Assembly (NCBI GenBank): GCA_047617985.1
Contig: JBLGBS010000001.1
Span: 30,556-94,555 of the forward strand
DNA length: 64,000 nucleotides
From: SW-4-43-9 sp047617985
Lineage (GTDB): Archaea; Nanohalarchaeota; Nanosalinia; Nanosalinales; Nanosalinaceae
Direction: 5' to 3'
Notes under the pieces: model-generated
Seen by the model: the letters and a program-made list of their open reading frames with translations, nothing else
Told to the model about the DNA's origin: nothing
Database searches by the model: none
Translations under genes and position numbers: made by a program
Part shown: piece by piece, positions 35,297 to 43,888 of the stretch
Position numbering within the stretch: the first letter of the stretch is position 1
How the letters are laid out: every line of letters begins with the position of its first letter

Positions 35297-35399
35297 TTTG
35301 TTTTAACCTCTTACCAAAGTTTCTGTAAACCAATATTTAAAAGCAGATTGAGGGGAAAAATAGAGAGAAAAATATGTAGGAATAAAATTGTAGAGCTGG

Positions 35400-35450
35400 T
35401 TAGAAAATATTTTTCAGCTTTCTCTTGATCTTTTCTAGAAACTCTGGCAT
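35400..35450 (-). CDS. Possible 16-residue peptide gene
   Basis: The peptide MPEFLEKIKRKLKNIF would be a basic amphipathic helix. GGAGGTGA lies 7 bases before the ATG (35458-35465), among the strongest ribosome sites in the window, and it follows the stop of the zinc-ribbon gene directly. The reading frame is too short for statistics, so the ribosome site is the main evidence. It could be a translated leader for the aEF1B gene or a true micropeptide. Confidence 0.35.
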   Translation of the reverse strand: MPEFLEKIKRKLKNIF

Positions 35451-35465
35451 CAGCTTGTCACCTCC

Positions 35466-35630
35466 TCAAGGCCCTGTAAAGCCGCATCCAGGGCATTCAT
35501 AGTTGTTCGACAGCTTTTTACACCTTTCACATCTTGCAAGATCTTCATCGCATTCCGGGCACTCAAACTCCACGAAACTCTCTGCAGCTGCCAGGTTCTT
35601 CCCACAGCTGGTGCATTTCTCTACTTCCAT
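35466..35630 (-). CDS. Zinc-ribbon RNA-binding protein linked to translation (DUF1610-type)
   Basis: 54 residues from ATG 35630 (MEVEKCTSCG). It has four CxxC knuckles (CTSC, CPEC, CERC, CPGC), the arrangement of COG2888-like zinc ribbons that accompany aEF1B in archaea. The upstream in-frame start at 35651 would add residues with no conserved character. Probably co-transcribed with aEF1B; a role in translation is inferred from the family and neighbour. Confidence 0.7.
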   Translation of the reverse strand: MEVEKCTSCGKNLAAAESFVEFECPECDEDLARCERCKKLSNNYECPGCGFTGP

Positions 35631-35675
35631 AAAGCTAAACTGTATGCCCAATAAATAAAAGGTATGTACAGAACC

Positions 35676-35687
35676 GGTTTATAAAGC
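35676..35687 (+). promoter_or_regulatory. TATA box of tRNA-Arg(GCG)
   Basis: GGTTTATAAAGC lies about 28 bases before the mature tRNA 5' end, the usual spacing for a tRNA gene. Confidence 0.6.
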
Positions 35688-35709
35688 TCTCAAACCGATT
35701 TAGTTACAG

Positions 35710-35859
35710 GCCCGCATGGTCTAGCGGAAAGACGGCACCTTGCGGAGAACTGGTTACGCTCAGATTCACACGCAATAAACCATTCGGAGAATGGCTTTCG
35801 ACAGATTCTGAGGTTCAGCGAATAGGTGCAGATCCAGGGTTCAAATCCCTGTGCGGGCG
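35710..35859 (+). tRNA. tRNA-Arg (anticodon GCG) with 78-base intron
   Basis: Acceptor GCCCGCA/TGCGGGC, D stem GTCT/AGAC, anticodon stem GCACC/GGTGC and T stem CAGGG/CCCTG all pair. The loop reads TTGCGGA after removal of 35746-35823. The junction forms a bulge-helix-bulge: TTGC pairs with GCGA, with 3-base bulges GGA and ATA, at the canonical 37/38 position. Anticodon GCG decodes CGC; A20 and G73 are compatible with arginine. The intron itself holds CCATTC/GAATGG and CTCAGA/TCTGAG stems. Confidence 0.85.
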
Positions 35860-35898
35860 CTGAAACATTTTATAATAGATAACTGAAAACTATTAGCT

Positions 35899-36387
35899 AT
35901 GCATCCATTTCTGGAGAAAACCGAGAAAATTGTCGATAAACTGGTTGTGCCGGCGCTTTTCGCAGTTCTGGTTATTGTTGTCCTGGAGCTTTTCTTTACA
36001 GAGACTGCGCACCACTATGATGAACTAATTAACATGTCAGATATGGCGATAATCGGTTTATTTGCGGTTGATCTGTCTTTCAAGTACCATGATGCTTCCA
36101 CAAAGGAAGGATTCTTGAGAAGTCATTGGCTTGAAATACTGGCTATAACCCCGCTTTTCCTGGTTTTCAGGGTAGTTGAATTTGTGCGGATTCTGAGTTC
36201 GGCGGAGCTTGGGCAGGAAGTAGCGCATCTAGCTGAAGGAGCTCGTTCAGGCCGTTTCTCAGGTTTCTTCAGATCCTCGGAGATGGCCCGCTCGTCAAGA
36301 TTTAGTCGTTTTGTCAGAGTTTTAACTCGTTCACCGCGTTTTGCTAAAGCAGCAGAGTTTTTCCGACACCCGGATGAGAGACAGTAG
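35899..36387 (+). CDS. Voltage-sensor-like membrane protein
   Basis: 162 residues. Three to four hydrophobic helices with charged residues embedded in them (DLSFKYHDAS after helix 2, VVEFVRILSSAE in the last) resemble the S1-S4 module of voltage-gated channels without a pore. The C-terminal third is a basic Arg/Ser/Phe-rich helix repeat (RSGRFSGFFRSSEMARSSRF). It begins 40 bases after the tRNA. The family assignment is tentative; ion channel activity should not be assumed. Confidence 0.5.
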   Translation: MHPFLEKTEKIVDKLVVPALFAVLVIVVLELFFTETAHHYDELINMSDMAIIGLFAVDLSFKYHDASTKEGFLRSHWLEILAITPLFLVFRVVEFVRILSSAELGQEVAHLAEGARSGRFSGFFRSSEMARSSRFSRFVRVLTRSPRFAKAAEFFRHPDERQ

Positions 36388-36419
36388 ATTATTTACCTAG
36401 GCAAATATCTAGTTAGGAT

Positions 36420-36764
36420 ATGAAGGTTGAGATCGGTGTCGAAAACGAAGAGTTTGAAGCAGAGCTGGCTGATAACTTTCTTTCTCGAGCCAGGGGATTG
36501 AGCTTCAGATCTGATGGGAAGATGCTTTTCGAGTTTTCCCGGCCTACAAAAGCGAAAATAGACATGATGTTTCTCTCGGAACCTCTCCACCTATACTTCA
36601 TGGACTCGGAAAAAGAAGTAATAGATGTTCAAAAAGCAGAGCCCTGGAGATGGAACCCGAGCACATGGAGGCTTTACTCTCCGGATCAGAAATACAGCTA
36701 TCTGCTTGAAAGTTTTGAGGTGCTTGAAATAGAGAGGGGCGACCGCCTTGAGTTTGTGATATAA
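36420..36764 (+). CDS. DUF192 family protein
   Basis: 114 residues. The pattern SRARGLSFR ... KMLFEF ... KIDMMFLSEPLHLYFMD ... YLLESFEVLEIERGDRLEF matches DUF192 (COG1430), a small beta-barrel-like family found mostly in exported or membrane-linked forms; this copy lacks a signal peptide. Function of the family is unknown. Confidence 0.75.
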   Translation: MKVEIGVENEEFEAELADNFLSRARGLSFRSDGKMLFEFSRPTKAKIDMMFLSEPLHLYFMDSEKEVIDVQKAEPWRWNPSTWRLYSPDQKYSYLLESFEVLEIERGDRLEFVI

Positions 36765-36787
36765 GTTTTTCCACGTGAAATAAAGGT

Positions 36788-37465
36788 ATGGAACTTTCAA
36801 AATTCTGTCCACGATGCGGTGAGGAAACCGACGAACTGTACGGTGAGGAAAAGAAGCTCTGCGCTGAATGCTATCCGGATAAGAACCAGCTGCTCAGTAT
36901 ACCGGATGTAGTTGAAATAGATATCTGCTCCACATGTGGAAGAATGAGAAAAAGCGGGGAATGGATAGAAGAATACACGCTCGAAGAACAGTTAGGCGCC
37001 CGATTCAAAGAATTCGCTGAAGAAGATGTAGATATGGAGCTCCAGTACTGGGAGGAGGACGACAAAATGTTTGTCCGGGTTCACGCCTTCAAAGACGAGA
37101 TGAAAGACGAATATGACACAGAACTCAGAATCAAGAAGCATCAGTGTGAGACATGCTCACAGTTCCACGGCGGGTTCTACAAGGTAAAAATGCAGTTAAG
37201 AGGAGACGAAGATCTTGAAAGGATTTCAAATAACATGGCCGAGAAAGCAGCAGAAGTAACCAATGAGGATAGAGGAAGCTTCCTCTCCAATATCGAGAAA
37301 AACAGTCATGGCTTTGATTTCTACCTTTCAACAGAGAAAATAGCTGGAGAAATACTTTCAATGCTTAAAGCTCAGCACGATCCGGATGTAAAACGATCCT
37401 ATGAGCTGATAACAGAGGAAGACGGCCAGAAAGTGTACAGGAATGTGATATCGGTTCGGCTCTAA
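36788..37465 (+). CDS. nmd3: NMD3-related large-subunit ribosome factor
   Basis: 225 residues. Eukaryotic Nmd3 binds 60S subunits for export; the archaeal form is assumed to act in ribosome maturation. The N-terminus has the characteristic cysteine pairs (FCPRCGEET, LCAECYP, ICSTCGRMRKSGEW) and a later one (CETCSQFHGG), forming the zinc-binding domain. After it comes an OB/RNA-binding-like segment (DFYLSTEKIAGEI). It starts 24 bases after the DUF192 gene. Confidence 0.85.
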   Translation: MELSKFCPRCGEETDELYGEEKKLCAECYPDKNQLLSIPDVVEIDICSTCGRMRKSGEWIEEYTLEEQLGARFKEFAEEDVDMELQYWEEDDKMFVRVHAFKDEMKDEYDTELRIKKHQCETCSQFHGGFYKVKMQLRGDEDLERISNNMAEKAAEVTNEDRGSFLSNIEKNSHGFDFYLSTEKIAGEILSMLKAQHDPDVKRSYELITEEDGQKVYRNVISVRL

Positions 37466-37513
37466 GGCAGATTTTTCCTTACTTTTTTCAATAAATCAAC
37501 TTTATTTTGTGGT

Positions 37514-38902
37514 ATGGGGTATCGTAAAGGTATCTCGCCTTTGATTGCTGCGGTTCTGTTGATTGCGTTCACTATGGCTGTTGCAGGTATGTTCAGCCAA
37601 TGGGTTCCTGGCTTGATCCAGTCAACACAGGAAGATGTTAGTGATAGCTCTGATACTGTTTTAGATGCTGCTTCTGCGAGAGTAGAGATTATGCAGAGTC
37701 GCTATAATAGAGGTTCTGGCAACCTCTCCGTCACTTTCAGGAACGCTGGAAGTCAAAGTCTTTCTAACTTTACTGTTACTGCTGTCGGCGATAAACCTGT
37801 TCAGAAACAAGTTAACAGGGAGCTGAGTAGAGGAGAAATTGTTACGGTGGATCTGAATACTTCTGAAGCTCCGAATCAGGTCTCTGTATCTCACAGGGAG
37901 CTGCCTGTGACCGATAAAACCTCAAGCATTTCGTCTTCTAGCACCGGCGGAGATAAATCGGAAGAGGACGGTACCGAGACGGATTCGTTTGAGCCGTTTG
38001 TCATGATCGTGAATACTTCTAAAACTGGTGTAACTAATTCGAGTAGCTTTGAACTATCTACAGGCAATAAAAGCTTTACCTACGATTTTAATATATCGGC
38101 AAACGGCTCTGTAACTAATTCGGAAGATAGCCTTCATGGCGTGAACGGCGATAAAGTTATACACTGGGAAGAGGGAGGTGTCCGCAAAGTGAGAATTGAA
38201 GGAGATTTACCTCATTTGAAGTATGATTTCGCAAGTGATTCTTCCAAGATTGTAGATGTGTCCCAGTGGGGCGATGTCCAATGGCAAAGCATGAGAATGA
38301 TGTTTAGAGGTGCCGAGAATCTTATAGAATTTACTGCTGAGGACGATCCTTCTATGTCTCAGGTAAAGAGCATGAAAAGCATGTTTGATTACGCCCGCAA
38401 ATTTAATGATGAAATTGGTTCTTGGGACACTTCGAATGTGGAAAATATGTTTAAAGTATTTTACCGCGCTAATAGGTTTAACAGCGATTTAGGAGGCTGG
38501 GATACCAGTAGTACAACCACTATGGGAGACATGTTCTACAACGCAGAAAGTTTTGAGGGGGAGGGCGTCGGTTCGTGGGATACAGGAAAGGTTACAGACA
38601 TGAGCAGTATGTTCACTAATGCGCATCATTTTAACGGCAGTATAGAAGGCTGGGATACCTCAAATGTAGAGAATATGGCGAGTATGTTTGTTGACGCTTA
38701 TGATTTTAATCAAGATATAGGCTCCTGGAACACTTCGAATGTGGAAAATATGGACTGGATGTTCTTAGACGCGTCCAGTTTCGATCAGAATCTCAGTAGG
38801 TGGTGTGTTGAACAGTTTGATAGCGAGCCAAGAGATTTCGACGCCGGTGCTGATTTCTACGGCGATTCTAGTAAAATGCCTGACTGGGGAGAAAAATGCT
38901 AG
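37514..38902 (+). CDS. Pilin N-terminus fused to DUF285/BspA-like repeat domain
   Basis: 462 residues. The N-terminus MGYRKGISPLIAAVLLIAF is a textbook archaeal pilin class III signal (cut after KG) with the polymerising helix, followed by a typical pilin beta domain to about 140 and an acidic Ser/Thr linker. From about 255 to 440 there are about six repeats with the core WDTSNVENMxxMFxxAxxFN, the DUF285 repeat known from Mycoplasma and other bacterial surface proteins. One cysteine pair closes the C-terminus. No C-terminal anchor. Probably a filament-borne adhesin; such a fusion is unusual. The pilin helix resembles those at 52500-53361. Confidence 0.82.
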   Translation: MGYRKGISPLIAAVLLIAFTMAVAGMFSQWVPGLIQSTQEDVSDSSDTVLDAASARVEIMQSRYNRGSGNLSVTFRNAGSQSLSNFTVTAVGDKPVQKQVNRELSRGEIVTVDLNTSEAPNQVSVSHRELPVTDKTSSISSSSTGGDKSEEDGTETDSFEPFVMIVNTSKTGVTNSSSFELSTGNKSFTYDFNISANGSVTNSEDSLHGVNGDKVIHWEEGGVRKVRIEGDLPHLKYDFASDSSKIVDVSQWGDVQWQSMRMMFRGAENLIEFTAEDDPSMSQVKSMKSMFDYARKFNDEIGSWDTSNVENMFKVFYRANRFNSDLGGWDTSSTTTMGDMFYNAESFEGEGVGSWDTGKVTDMSSMFTNAHHFNGSIEGWDTSNVENMASMFVDAYDFNQDIGSWNTSNVENMDWMFLDASSFDQNLSRWCVEQFDSEPRDFDAGADFYGDSSKMPDWGEKC

Positions 38903-38941
38903 TTAGTTGTCCGGTTCTGAATTCAGCTCTTGCTAGTTTTG

Positions 38942-38952
38942 CTTTAAAAAAC
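38942..38952 (+). promoter_or_regulatory. TATA box of aIF1A, leaderless
   Basis: GCTTTAAAAAA is centred about 26 bases before ATG 38973, implying transcription starts at the start codon. Confidence 0.5.
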
Positions 38953-38972
38953 TGGGCTGTGAAATAGTCTTT

Positions 38973-39284
38973 ATGAGCGATGAAGAAGATCAAGGAGTAG
39001 GACGTGTACGTGAACCTGAAGGAGATGAGGTACTGGGGATCGTACTCAGAAAAGAAGGCGGAGGAAAGTACAGGGTTTACTGTACAGATGATAGGGAAAG
39101 AATCTGCCGAATTCCTGGCTCCAAGAAAAGAGGTATCTGGGTGAAAAGAGATTCAGTAGTGCTTGTAAGTCCGTGGGATATACAGGGCGATGAGAAAGGA
39201 GATATTGTGCAGAGCTATTCCCAGGCAGAGACCGAGTGGCTTGAAGACAACGGTTACCTAGGCGAAATATCGGAATTCCTCTAG
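38973..39284 (+). CDS. eif1A: Translation initiation factor 1A
   Basis: 103 residues. It binds the small ribosomal subunit A site during initiation. The OB fold is recognisable (EVLGIVLRKEGGGKYRVYCTD, RICRIPGSKKRGIWVKRDS, VVLVSPWDIQ). The acidic C-terminus is typical of salt-adapted forms. It heads a conserved archaeal block with RIO1, a KH protein and topoisomerase VI. Confidence 0.92.
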   Translation: MSDEEDQGVGRVREPEGDEVLGIVLRKEGGGKYRVYCTDDRERICRIPGSKKRGIWVKRDSVVLVSPWDIQGDEKGDIVQSYSQAETEWLEDNGYLGEISEFL

Positions 39285-39290
39285 AGGAAG

Positions 39291-39653
39291 ATGAACCTAA
39301 AAATCTTAGCTGAACAGCTGACACTTTTCGCAGGTGTTTTCCTGCTTGTAAACATATTCTTCTTTATTCCAAGCCAGTATTCAATCCATTTCCAGACAGA
39401 TATATGTGAAAATATATCAGAAGAAGATTTTTCTACTCAGAACCTGCCCAGAACCGCTGAATACTATCAGGCATCGTGCAGTTCGGTGATTGACGGCTGG
39501 AAGACCTTGATGGAGTCCCCAGTAACTCTGAAATACCATATCCTACCTCTGATTGTAGCTCTGGTATCGACAGTTGTATTCTTCTACTACCGTCTGCTTG
39601 ATCTGGAGTTTGACAGCAAGGGGGTGCAGAACTGGAATGAAAGAAAACCGTGA
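39291..39653 (+). CDS. Two-helix membrane protein
   Basis: 120 residues: a helix near 10-28, an exported loop with two cysteines (TDICENISEED, QASCSSV) and a second helix near 83-102, then a short charged tail. It lies 6 bases after aIF1A, and its end overlaps the RIO1 start by 17 bases in another frame. Family not recognised. Confidence 0.6.
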   Translation: MNLKILAEQLTLFAGVFLLVNIFFFIPSQYSIHFQTDICENISEEDFSTQNLPRTAEYYQASCSSVIDGWKTLMESPVTLKYHILPLIVALVSTVVFFYYRLLDLEFDSKGVQNWNERKP

Positions 39654-40398
39654 CTGGCGAGAGAGATGGAAGGAAGAATCACGTCAAATGTTTGACAGCT
39701 CGGAGGCAAAAAAGGCTTTCCAGAATGTTTTCGACCATAAAACATCTACGGCTTTGCTTAAACTGAATGAAAGAGACGTGGTCGAAAAGATTTACGGAGT
39801 TGTAGAATCCGGAAAGGAGTCGGTAATATTTCTGGCGGATACGCCTGAAGGTGAAAGGGTTGTTCTCAAGATATACATGAACCGGGCCGGAAGCTTCAGG
39901 GAGATGAAAAACTATCTTAGAGGCGACAAAAGATTCAGAAATGTGAAGGACGACCGGAGATCGGTTATCCAGCAGTGGTGCAAGAAAGAGTTCCGGAACC
40001 TCAAAATAGCGGGGAATCATGTTAGATGTCCGGAAGCTATAGATGTCCATGAAAATATTCTGGTGATGGAGTTTATAGGAGAGGATTTCTCGCCGTACAG
40101 GAAGCTTAAAGAAGTGGAACCTGAAAACCCCCAGGAAGCCTACAAGGATACTTTGGACGCAATAGAACGACTGTGGAATCAGGGAGAACTGGTTCACGGT
40201 GATCTCTCCGAGTACAATATTGTAGTCGACGGTGAGGGCAGAAAAGTCTGGATAGACTTCTCTCAGGGAGTTCACAGGACTCATCCGGAGGCGGAGAACC
40301 TGCTGAAACGTGATATTGAAAACATCGCTAACTTCTTCGACCGAAAGGGAGCCGACACCAATCCCGAAAAACGTTTTAAAGCCATTATTTCCGCCTAA
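39637..40398 (+). CDS. rio1: RIO1-type serine/threonine kinase
   Basis: 253 residues from ATG 39637 (MKENRDWRERW); a longer in-frame start would replace this with unlike sequence. RIO kinases act in small-subunit ribosome maturation. The signature STALLKLNERDVVEKIYG ... SGKESVIFLA, the ATP-binding lysine in VLKIYMNRAGSF, the catalytic loop HGDLSEYNIVV and the metal aspartate in WIDFSQG are all present. Next to it is a KH protein that works in the same pathway in other organisms. Confidence 0.92.
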   Translation: MKENRDWRERWKEESRQMFDSSEAKKAFQNVFDHKTSTALLKLNERDVVEKIYGVVESGKESVIFLADTPEGERVVLKIYMNRAGSFREMKNYLRGDKRFRNVKDDRRSVIQQWCKKEFRNLKIAGNHVRCPEAIDVHENILVMEFIGEDFSPYRKLKEVEPENPQEAYKDTLDAIERLWNQGELVHGDLSEYNIVVDGEGRKVWIDFSQGVHRTHPEAENLLKRDIENIANFFDRKGADTNPEKRFKAIISA

Positions 40399-40421
40399 GA
40401 AGCCCTGAAATCTAGTTTTAA

Positions 40422-40433
40422 GGTATAAAAAGG
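40422..40433 (+). promoter_or_regulatory. TATA box of the KH-domain gene
   Basis: GGTATAAAAAGG, about 35-46 bases before ATG 40468. Confidence 0.6.
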
Positions 40434-40467
40434 TTGGCAGTTCAAACTTAATTACTAAAGTAGAAAG

Positions 40468-40971
40468 ATGAGAGAAGTAAGAATACCTGAAGACAGAGTA
40501 GCTGTTCTTATCGGAGAAGGCGGAGAGACCAAGGAAAGGATTGAAGAGCTTATAGAATGTGATCTGGAGGTTCAGGACAACCTTGTTTCCATTGAAGGAG
40601 AACCAATAGATGAAATGGATGGAGCAAACATCGTCAAAGCTGTTGGAAGAGGTTTTAACCCTGAAAAAGCTATGAAGATAGCTGAAATCGATAAAATGCT
40701 GCATATTATCGATATAAACAATTTTGCCTCCACAGAAAATTCTCGGGACAGACTTAAAGGCCGTGTAATAGGGCGGGACGGCGAAACCAGAAGACATCTT
40801 GAAAAAGAAGGAAATGTAGATATCTCCATATACGGCAAGACTATAGGGATAATAGGGCTGGCGCAGAACATTGAAATAGTGGCTGAGGTCATAAAGCAGT
40901 TGCTTAACGGCAGATCACACTCTTCGGCTTATAACTATCTGGAGAAAAATCAGGGCAAAATTCAGAGATGA
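40468..40971 (+). CDS. KH-domain rRNA processing protein (Pno1/Dim2-like)
   Basis: 167 residues with two KH domains. The first starts MREVRIPEDRVAVLIGEGGETKE with a GxxG loop (GEGG); the second has GRVIGRDGETRRHLE with GRDG. Homologues bind small-subunit rRNA near its 3' end, with RIO kinases. The C-terminal helix (SSAYNYLEKNQGKIQR) is conserved in archaeal forms. It lies between RIO1 and topoisomerase VI, an arrangement common in Euryarchaeota. Confidence 0.88.
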   Translation: MREVRIPEDRVAVLIGEGGETKERIEELIECDLEVQDNLVSIEGEPIDEMDGANIVKAVGRGFNPEKAMKIAEIDKMLHIIDINNFASTENSRDRLKGRVIGRDGETRRHLEKEGNVDISIYGKTIGIIGLAQNIEIVAEVIKQLLNGRSHSSAYNYLEKNQGKIQR

Positions 40972-41014
40972 TTTAAACTATATTAAGGATCAAACGTATT
41001 TAATGGTGTAATAG

Positions 41015-42610
41015 ATGGCAAACGGACTAGACGAACAAGCAATGGAAGACACAGGTGAGGATCACCGAGAAATTTCGGTAGCAGAGTTTTTCGAGAAGAA
41101 CAAGCACCTGTTAGGCTTTGAAAACCCTCAGAAATCAATTATAACGGTGATAAAGGAAGCTGTTGACAACTCGCTTGACGCATGTGAGGCAGACGAAATT
41201 CTACCTGAAATACATGTTCTCGTAGATGAGGTAGGCGACAAAAAATGCCGGGTAGAAATACGGGACAACGCTATAGGGCTGGACAGGGAGACAATTCCAA
41301 AGGTTTTCGGTAAGCTTCTCTACGGCTCCAAGTTCCACAAACTACAGCAGTCAAGAGGTCAGCAGGGAATTGGAATCTCAGCTGCAGCCATGTACGCACA
41401 GCTGACAGCAGGAGAGCCGGTGACTGTTTACTCGAAGCAGGAGGGTGAGCCGTGTCACAAGTTCGTGGTTCGAATAGACACAGAGGAGAACGAGCCGGAA
41501 ATTATCGAGGACGAGGTAATTGACGCAGATTCAGACGAGTTCCCTGGAGACAAAGATTATTACTTCGACCATGGAACCACCATCGAGATGAATATTGAAG
41601 CAAAATACACTAAGGGCCATCACTCCGTAAGGAACTACCTCAAACACACAGCTATCATGAACCCGTACGCTCGAGTGGTTCTCAGAGAGCCGGATGGCAA
41701 CAAAATTGAATATCCAAGAGTTTCCAAAGAGCTTCCGCCAAAACCGAAGGAGATCAAGCCTCACCCGCATGGAGTCGAACTCGGTGTTATGATGAGGATG
41801 ATCGACAACACTGATTCAAGAACTATCTCCAGCTTCCTGCAGAACGAATTCACCAGGGTAGGTCGAACTTCTGCAGAGGAAATATGTGATGAAGCAGAGC
41901 TTGACGATGGAAGAAGGCCTAATACGCTTGAGAAAGACGAGATTGAGGAACTGCTGGACGCAGCGCAGAGAGTTAATCTTCAGAGCCCTCCAACCGACTG
42001 TCTATCTCCGATCGGAGAGGATCTGGTCTTGAAAGGACTGAAGAAAGAGCTTAACCCAGAGTTCTCGACCGCTATAACCAGAAAACCGACGGTTTACAAA
42101 GGAAATCCTTTCCAGGTCGAGGTAGGGCTTGCCTGGGGAGGCGATATTGACGAAGAAGGAAGCTATGAAGAGCTAAGATACGCTAACAAGGTACCGCTTC
42201 TGTACAAGAAGTCTGCGTGTGTAACCACGAAGGCGATAGAGGAAGTTTCCTGGAACCGTTACAACATTTCACAGACCGGAAACCGGCCTCAGGGAGAGCT
42301 GTACATCCTTGTACATATTGCTTCGGTCTGGGTGCCTTTCACTTCAGAAGGTAAGGAAGCGATCGCCAACTACGACCCGATTAGAAAGGAGATGAAGCTC
42401 GCGCTTCAGGAAGCAGGAAGAAAGCTTGGCCGGTACATCGGCAGAAAGGAGAGGAAAGAGATCCAGGAGAAGAAGAGAAGACAGCTCACCTCTTACGCCA
42501 AAGAAATGGGGCCGGCAATCGCAGAACTAGCTGGAAAAGGAGACCCTGAAGAGATCGAAAATCAGATACAGAAAATGGTTCAGGAAGACTACAACCCTGA
42601 ACAGCTTTAG
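41015..42610 (+). CDS. top6B: DNA topoisomerase VI subunit B
   Basis: 531 residues. This GHKL ATPase closes around DNA and drives strand passage with subunit A. Seen: EAVDNSLDACEAD (N box), DNAIGLD (the family usually has DNGxG), the GIGISAAAMYAQL glycine loop, then the linker helices and the transducer domain, with the conserved lysine region RKPTVYKGNPFQVEV. The tail is long and helical, Lys/Arg/Glu-rich. The pair with top6A separated by about 54 bases is a standard archaeal operon. Confidence 0.93.
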   Translation: MANGLDEQAMEDTGEDHREISVAEFFEKNKHLLGFENPQKSIITVIKEAVDNSLDACEADEILPEIHVLVDEVGDKKCRVEIRDNAIGLDRETIPKVFGKLLYGSKFHKLQQSRGQQGIGISAAAMYAQLTAGEPVTVYSKQEGEPCHKFVVRIDTEENEPEIIEDEVIDADSDEFPGDKDYYFDHGTTIEMNIEAKYTKGHHSVRNYLKHTAIMNPYARVVLREPDGNKIEYPRVSKELPPKPKEIKPHPHGVELGVMMRMIDNTDSRTISSFLQNEFTRVGRTSAEEICDEAELDDGRRPNTLEKDEIEELLDAAQRVNLQSPPTDCLSPIGEDLVLKGLKKELNPEFSTAITRKPTVYKGNPFQVEVGLAWGGDIDEEGSYEELRYANKVPLLYKKSACVTTKAIEEVSWNRYNISQTGNRPQGELYILVHIASVWVPFTSEGKEAIANYDPIRKEMKLALQEAGRKLGRYIGRKERKEIQEKKRRQLTSYAKEMGPAIAELAGKGDPEEIENQIQKMVQEDYNPEQL

Positions 42611-42664
42611 AGGTAATGAAAAATGAAACATTTTCCCAATTACACGAACGAAGGTGATCGGTAA

Positions 42665-43795
42665 ATGCCGAAGAAAGATCTAGCAAATGACGAGAAGACA
42701 TTAGACAAACTGACACATCTAGGAAAGAAACTGGTCAACCAGTTGAACGACCAGAACGAAGAAAACCTGACAATCGACACAAAAGTGAGATCCAAGTCGA
42801 ATGTACATTACGATGAAGAAGAGGGAAGACTCTCACTTGGAGATTCCTACTCCACAAGGAAGTTCCTCAACATCTCGCACGCCAGAAAATTCATGCAGAC
42901 CACACTGGTCGCGAACAAGGCGAAAGAGCTTGTTCAGCAGGGAAGAACCGCATCGATCAGAGAGGTTTACTACCAGCTCAAGCACTCAGTACCTGGACTT
43001 GATGAGAACACTTTCGAGGATCAGGACGAATCCAACAATGTAGTTGTAGATATCGAGACATCGACGGGAGCGATCAGAGAGGATCTACACCTTTTCGCAG
43101 AGCCGAAAGGAAGGCTTTTCGGCCCTATAACAATCAACGACTCCGGCGACAGCATCGACTGCATGGCTATGGGAACATCTGGTCTAGCAATCCCATCTAT
43201 CGTTGACCATTACGAGTTTGAAGAACATGATGCTGACTTCATAATGGTTGTCGAGACCAGCGCTATGGTTAACCGACTTGTGGAAGAAGATTTCCACGAG
43301 GAACACAACGCAATCCTGATAGGAACAGGAGGACAACCAGCTCGTGGAGCAAGAAGACTCATCAACATCATGCACAACCGCCTGGATCTACCGGTCTACG
43401 TCTTCACTGACGGCGACCCATGGGGATACTACATCTACTCGGTTCTCAAATCCGGTTCAATGAGCCTGGCATTCCAGTCAGATAGACTTGCAACACCGGA
43501 AGCCAAACTCATCGGTATGACCATGGAAGATATCGAGGAGTACGGCCTAGAACACGTAACAGAGGATTTGAAAGGGAAGTCGGAAGACTCCGGAGGCCCA
43601 ACCAAGGACTACAAACGTATCCACGACGTCATGGAGTACGACTGGATGCAGAAAGACGAATGGCAGAACCAGTTCCAGAAAATGCTGGACAAAGGAGTCA
43701 GGGTAGAACAGCAGGCTCTCGCAGCCAACTCACTTGAATTCGTGGCAAATGAGTACCTACCCGAGAAAATAGAGAACGAGGAGTTCCTGGACTAG
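42665..43795 (+). CDS. top6A: DNA topoisomerase VI subunit A
   Basis: 376 residues; Spo11-related. The catalytic tyrosine is in the phrase IREVYYQLKHSV, and the Toprim metal motif is TDGDPWGYYIYS (DxD). An AGGTGAT ribosome site precedes ATG 42665. The gene's end is followed by a T-rich tract and then the tRNA-Asn. Normal length. Confidence 0.94.
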   Translation: MPKKDLANDEKTLDKLTHLGKKLVNQLNDQNEENLTIDTKVRSKSNVHYDEEEGRLSLGDSYSTRKFLNISHARKFMQTTLVANKAKELVQQGRTASIREVYYQLKHSVPGLDENTFEDQDESNNVVVDIETSTGAIREDLHLFAEPKGRLFGPITINDSGDSIDCMAMGTSGLAIPSIVDHYEFEEHDADFIMVVETSAMVNRLVEEDFHEEHNAILIGTGGQPARGARRLINIMHNRLDLPVYVFTDGDPWGYYIYSVLKSGSMSLAFQSDRLATPEAKLIGMTMEDIEEYGLEHVTEDLKGKSEDSGGPTKDYKRIHDVMEYDWMQKDEWQNQFQKMLDKGVRVEQQALAANSLEFVANEYLPEKIENEEFLD

Positions 43796-43873
43796 AACAC
43801 TCCTAATCCTTATCTTCTTTATTCCTTTTGTTCTTTTGTCTAGAACGCGAATGTCTAAATAAATTGATGAGAA

Positions 43874-43888
43874 AAGCGCCCAGACCAG
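43874..43888. repeat. 15-bp tRNA-Asn 3' end, left copy of an inverted repeat
   Basis: The plus strand reads AGCGCCCAGACCAGG, comprising the last bases of the tRNA-Asn gene plus two flanking bases. Its exact reverse complement occurs at 46385-46399. The pair point outward and bracket the tRNA and an AT-rich cassette. Confidence 0.85.

Noticed and set aside
39679..40797. Long minus-strand open frame (372 codons) opposite RIO1 and the KH gene
   Set aside because: It is the antisense shadow of two well-recognised genes; its product has no family character and is rich in residues expected from codon-reversed acidic genes.
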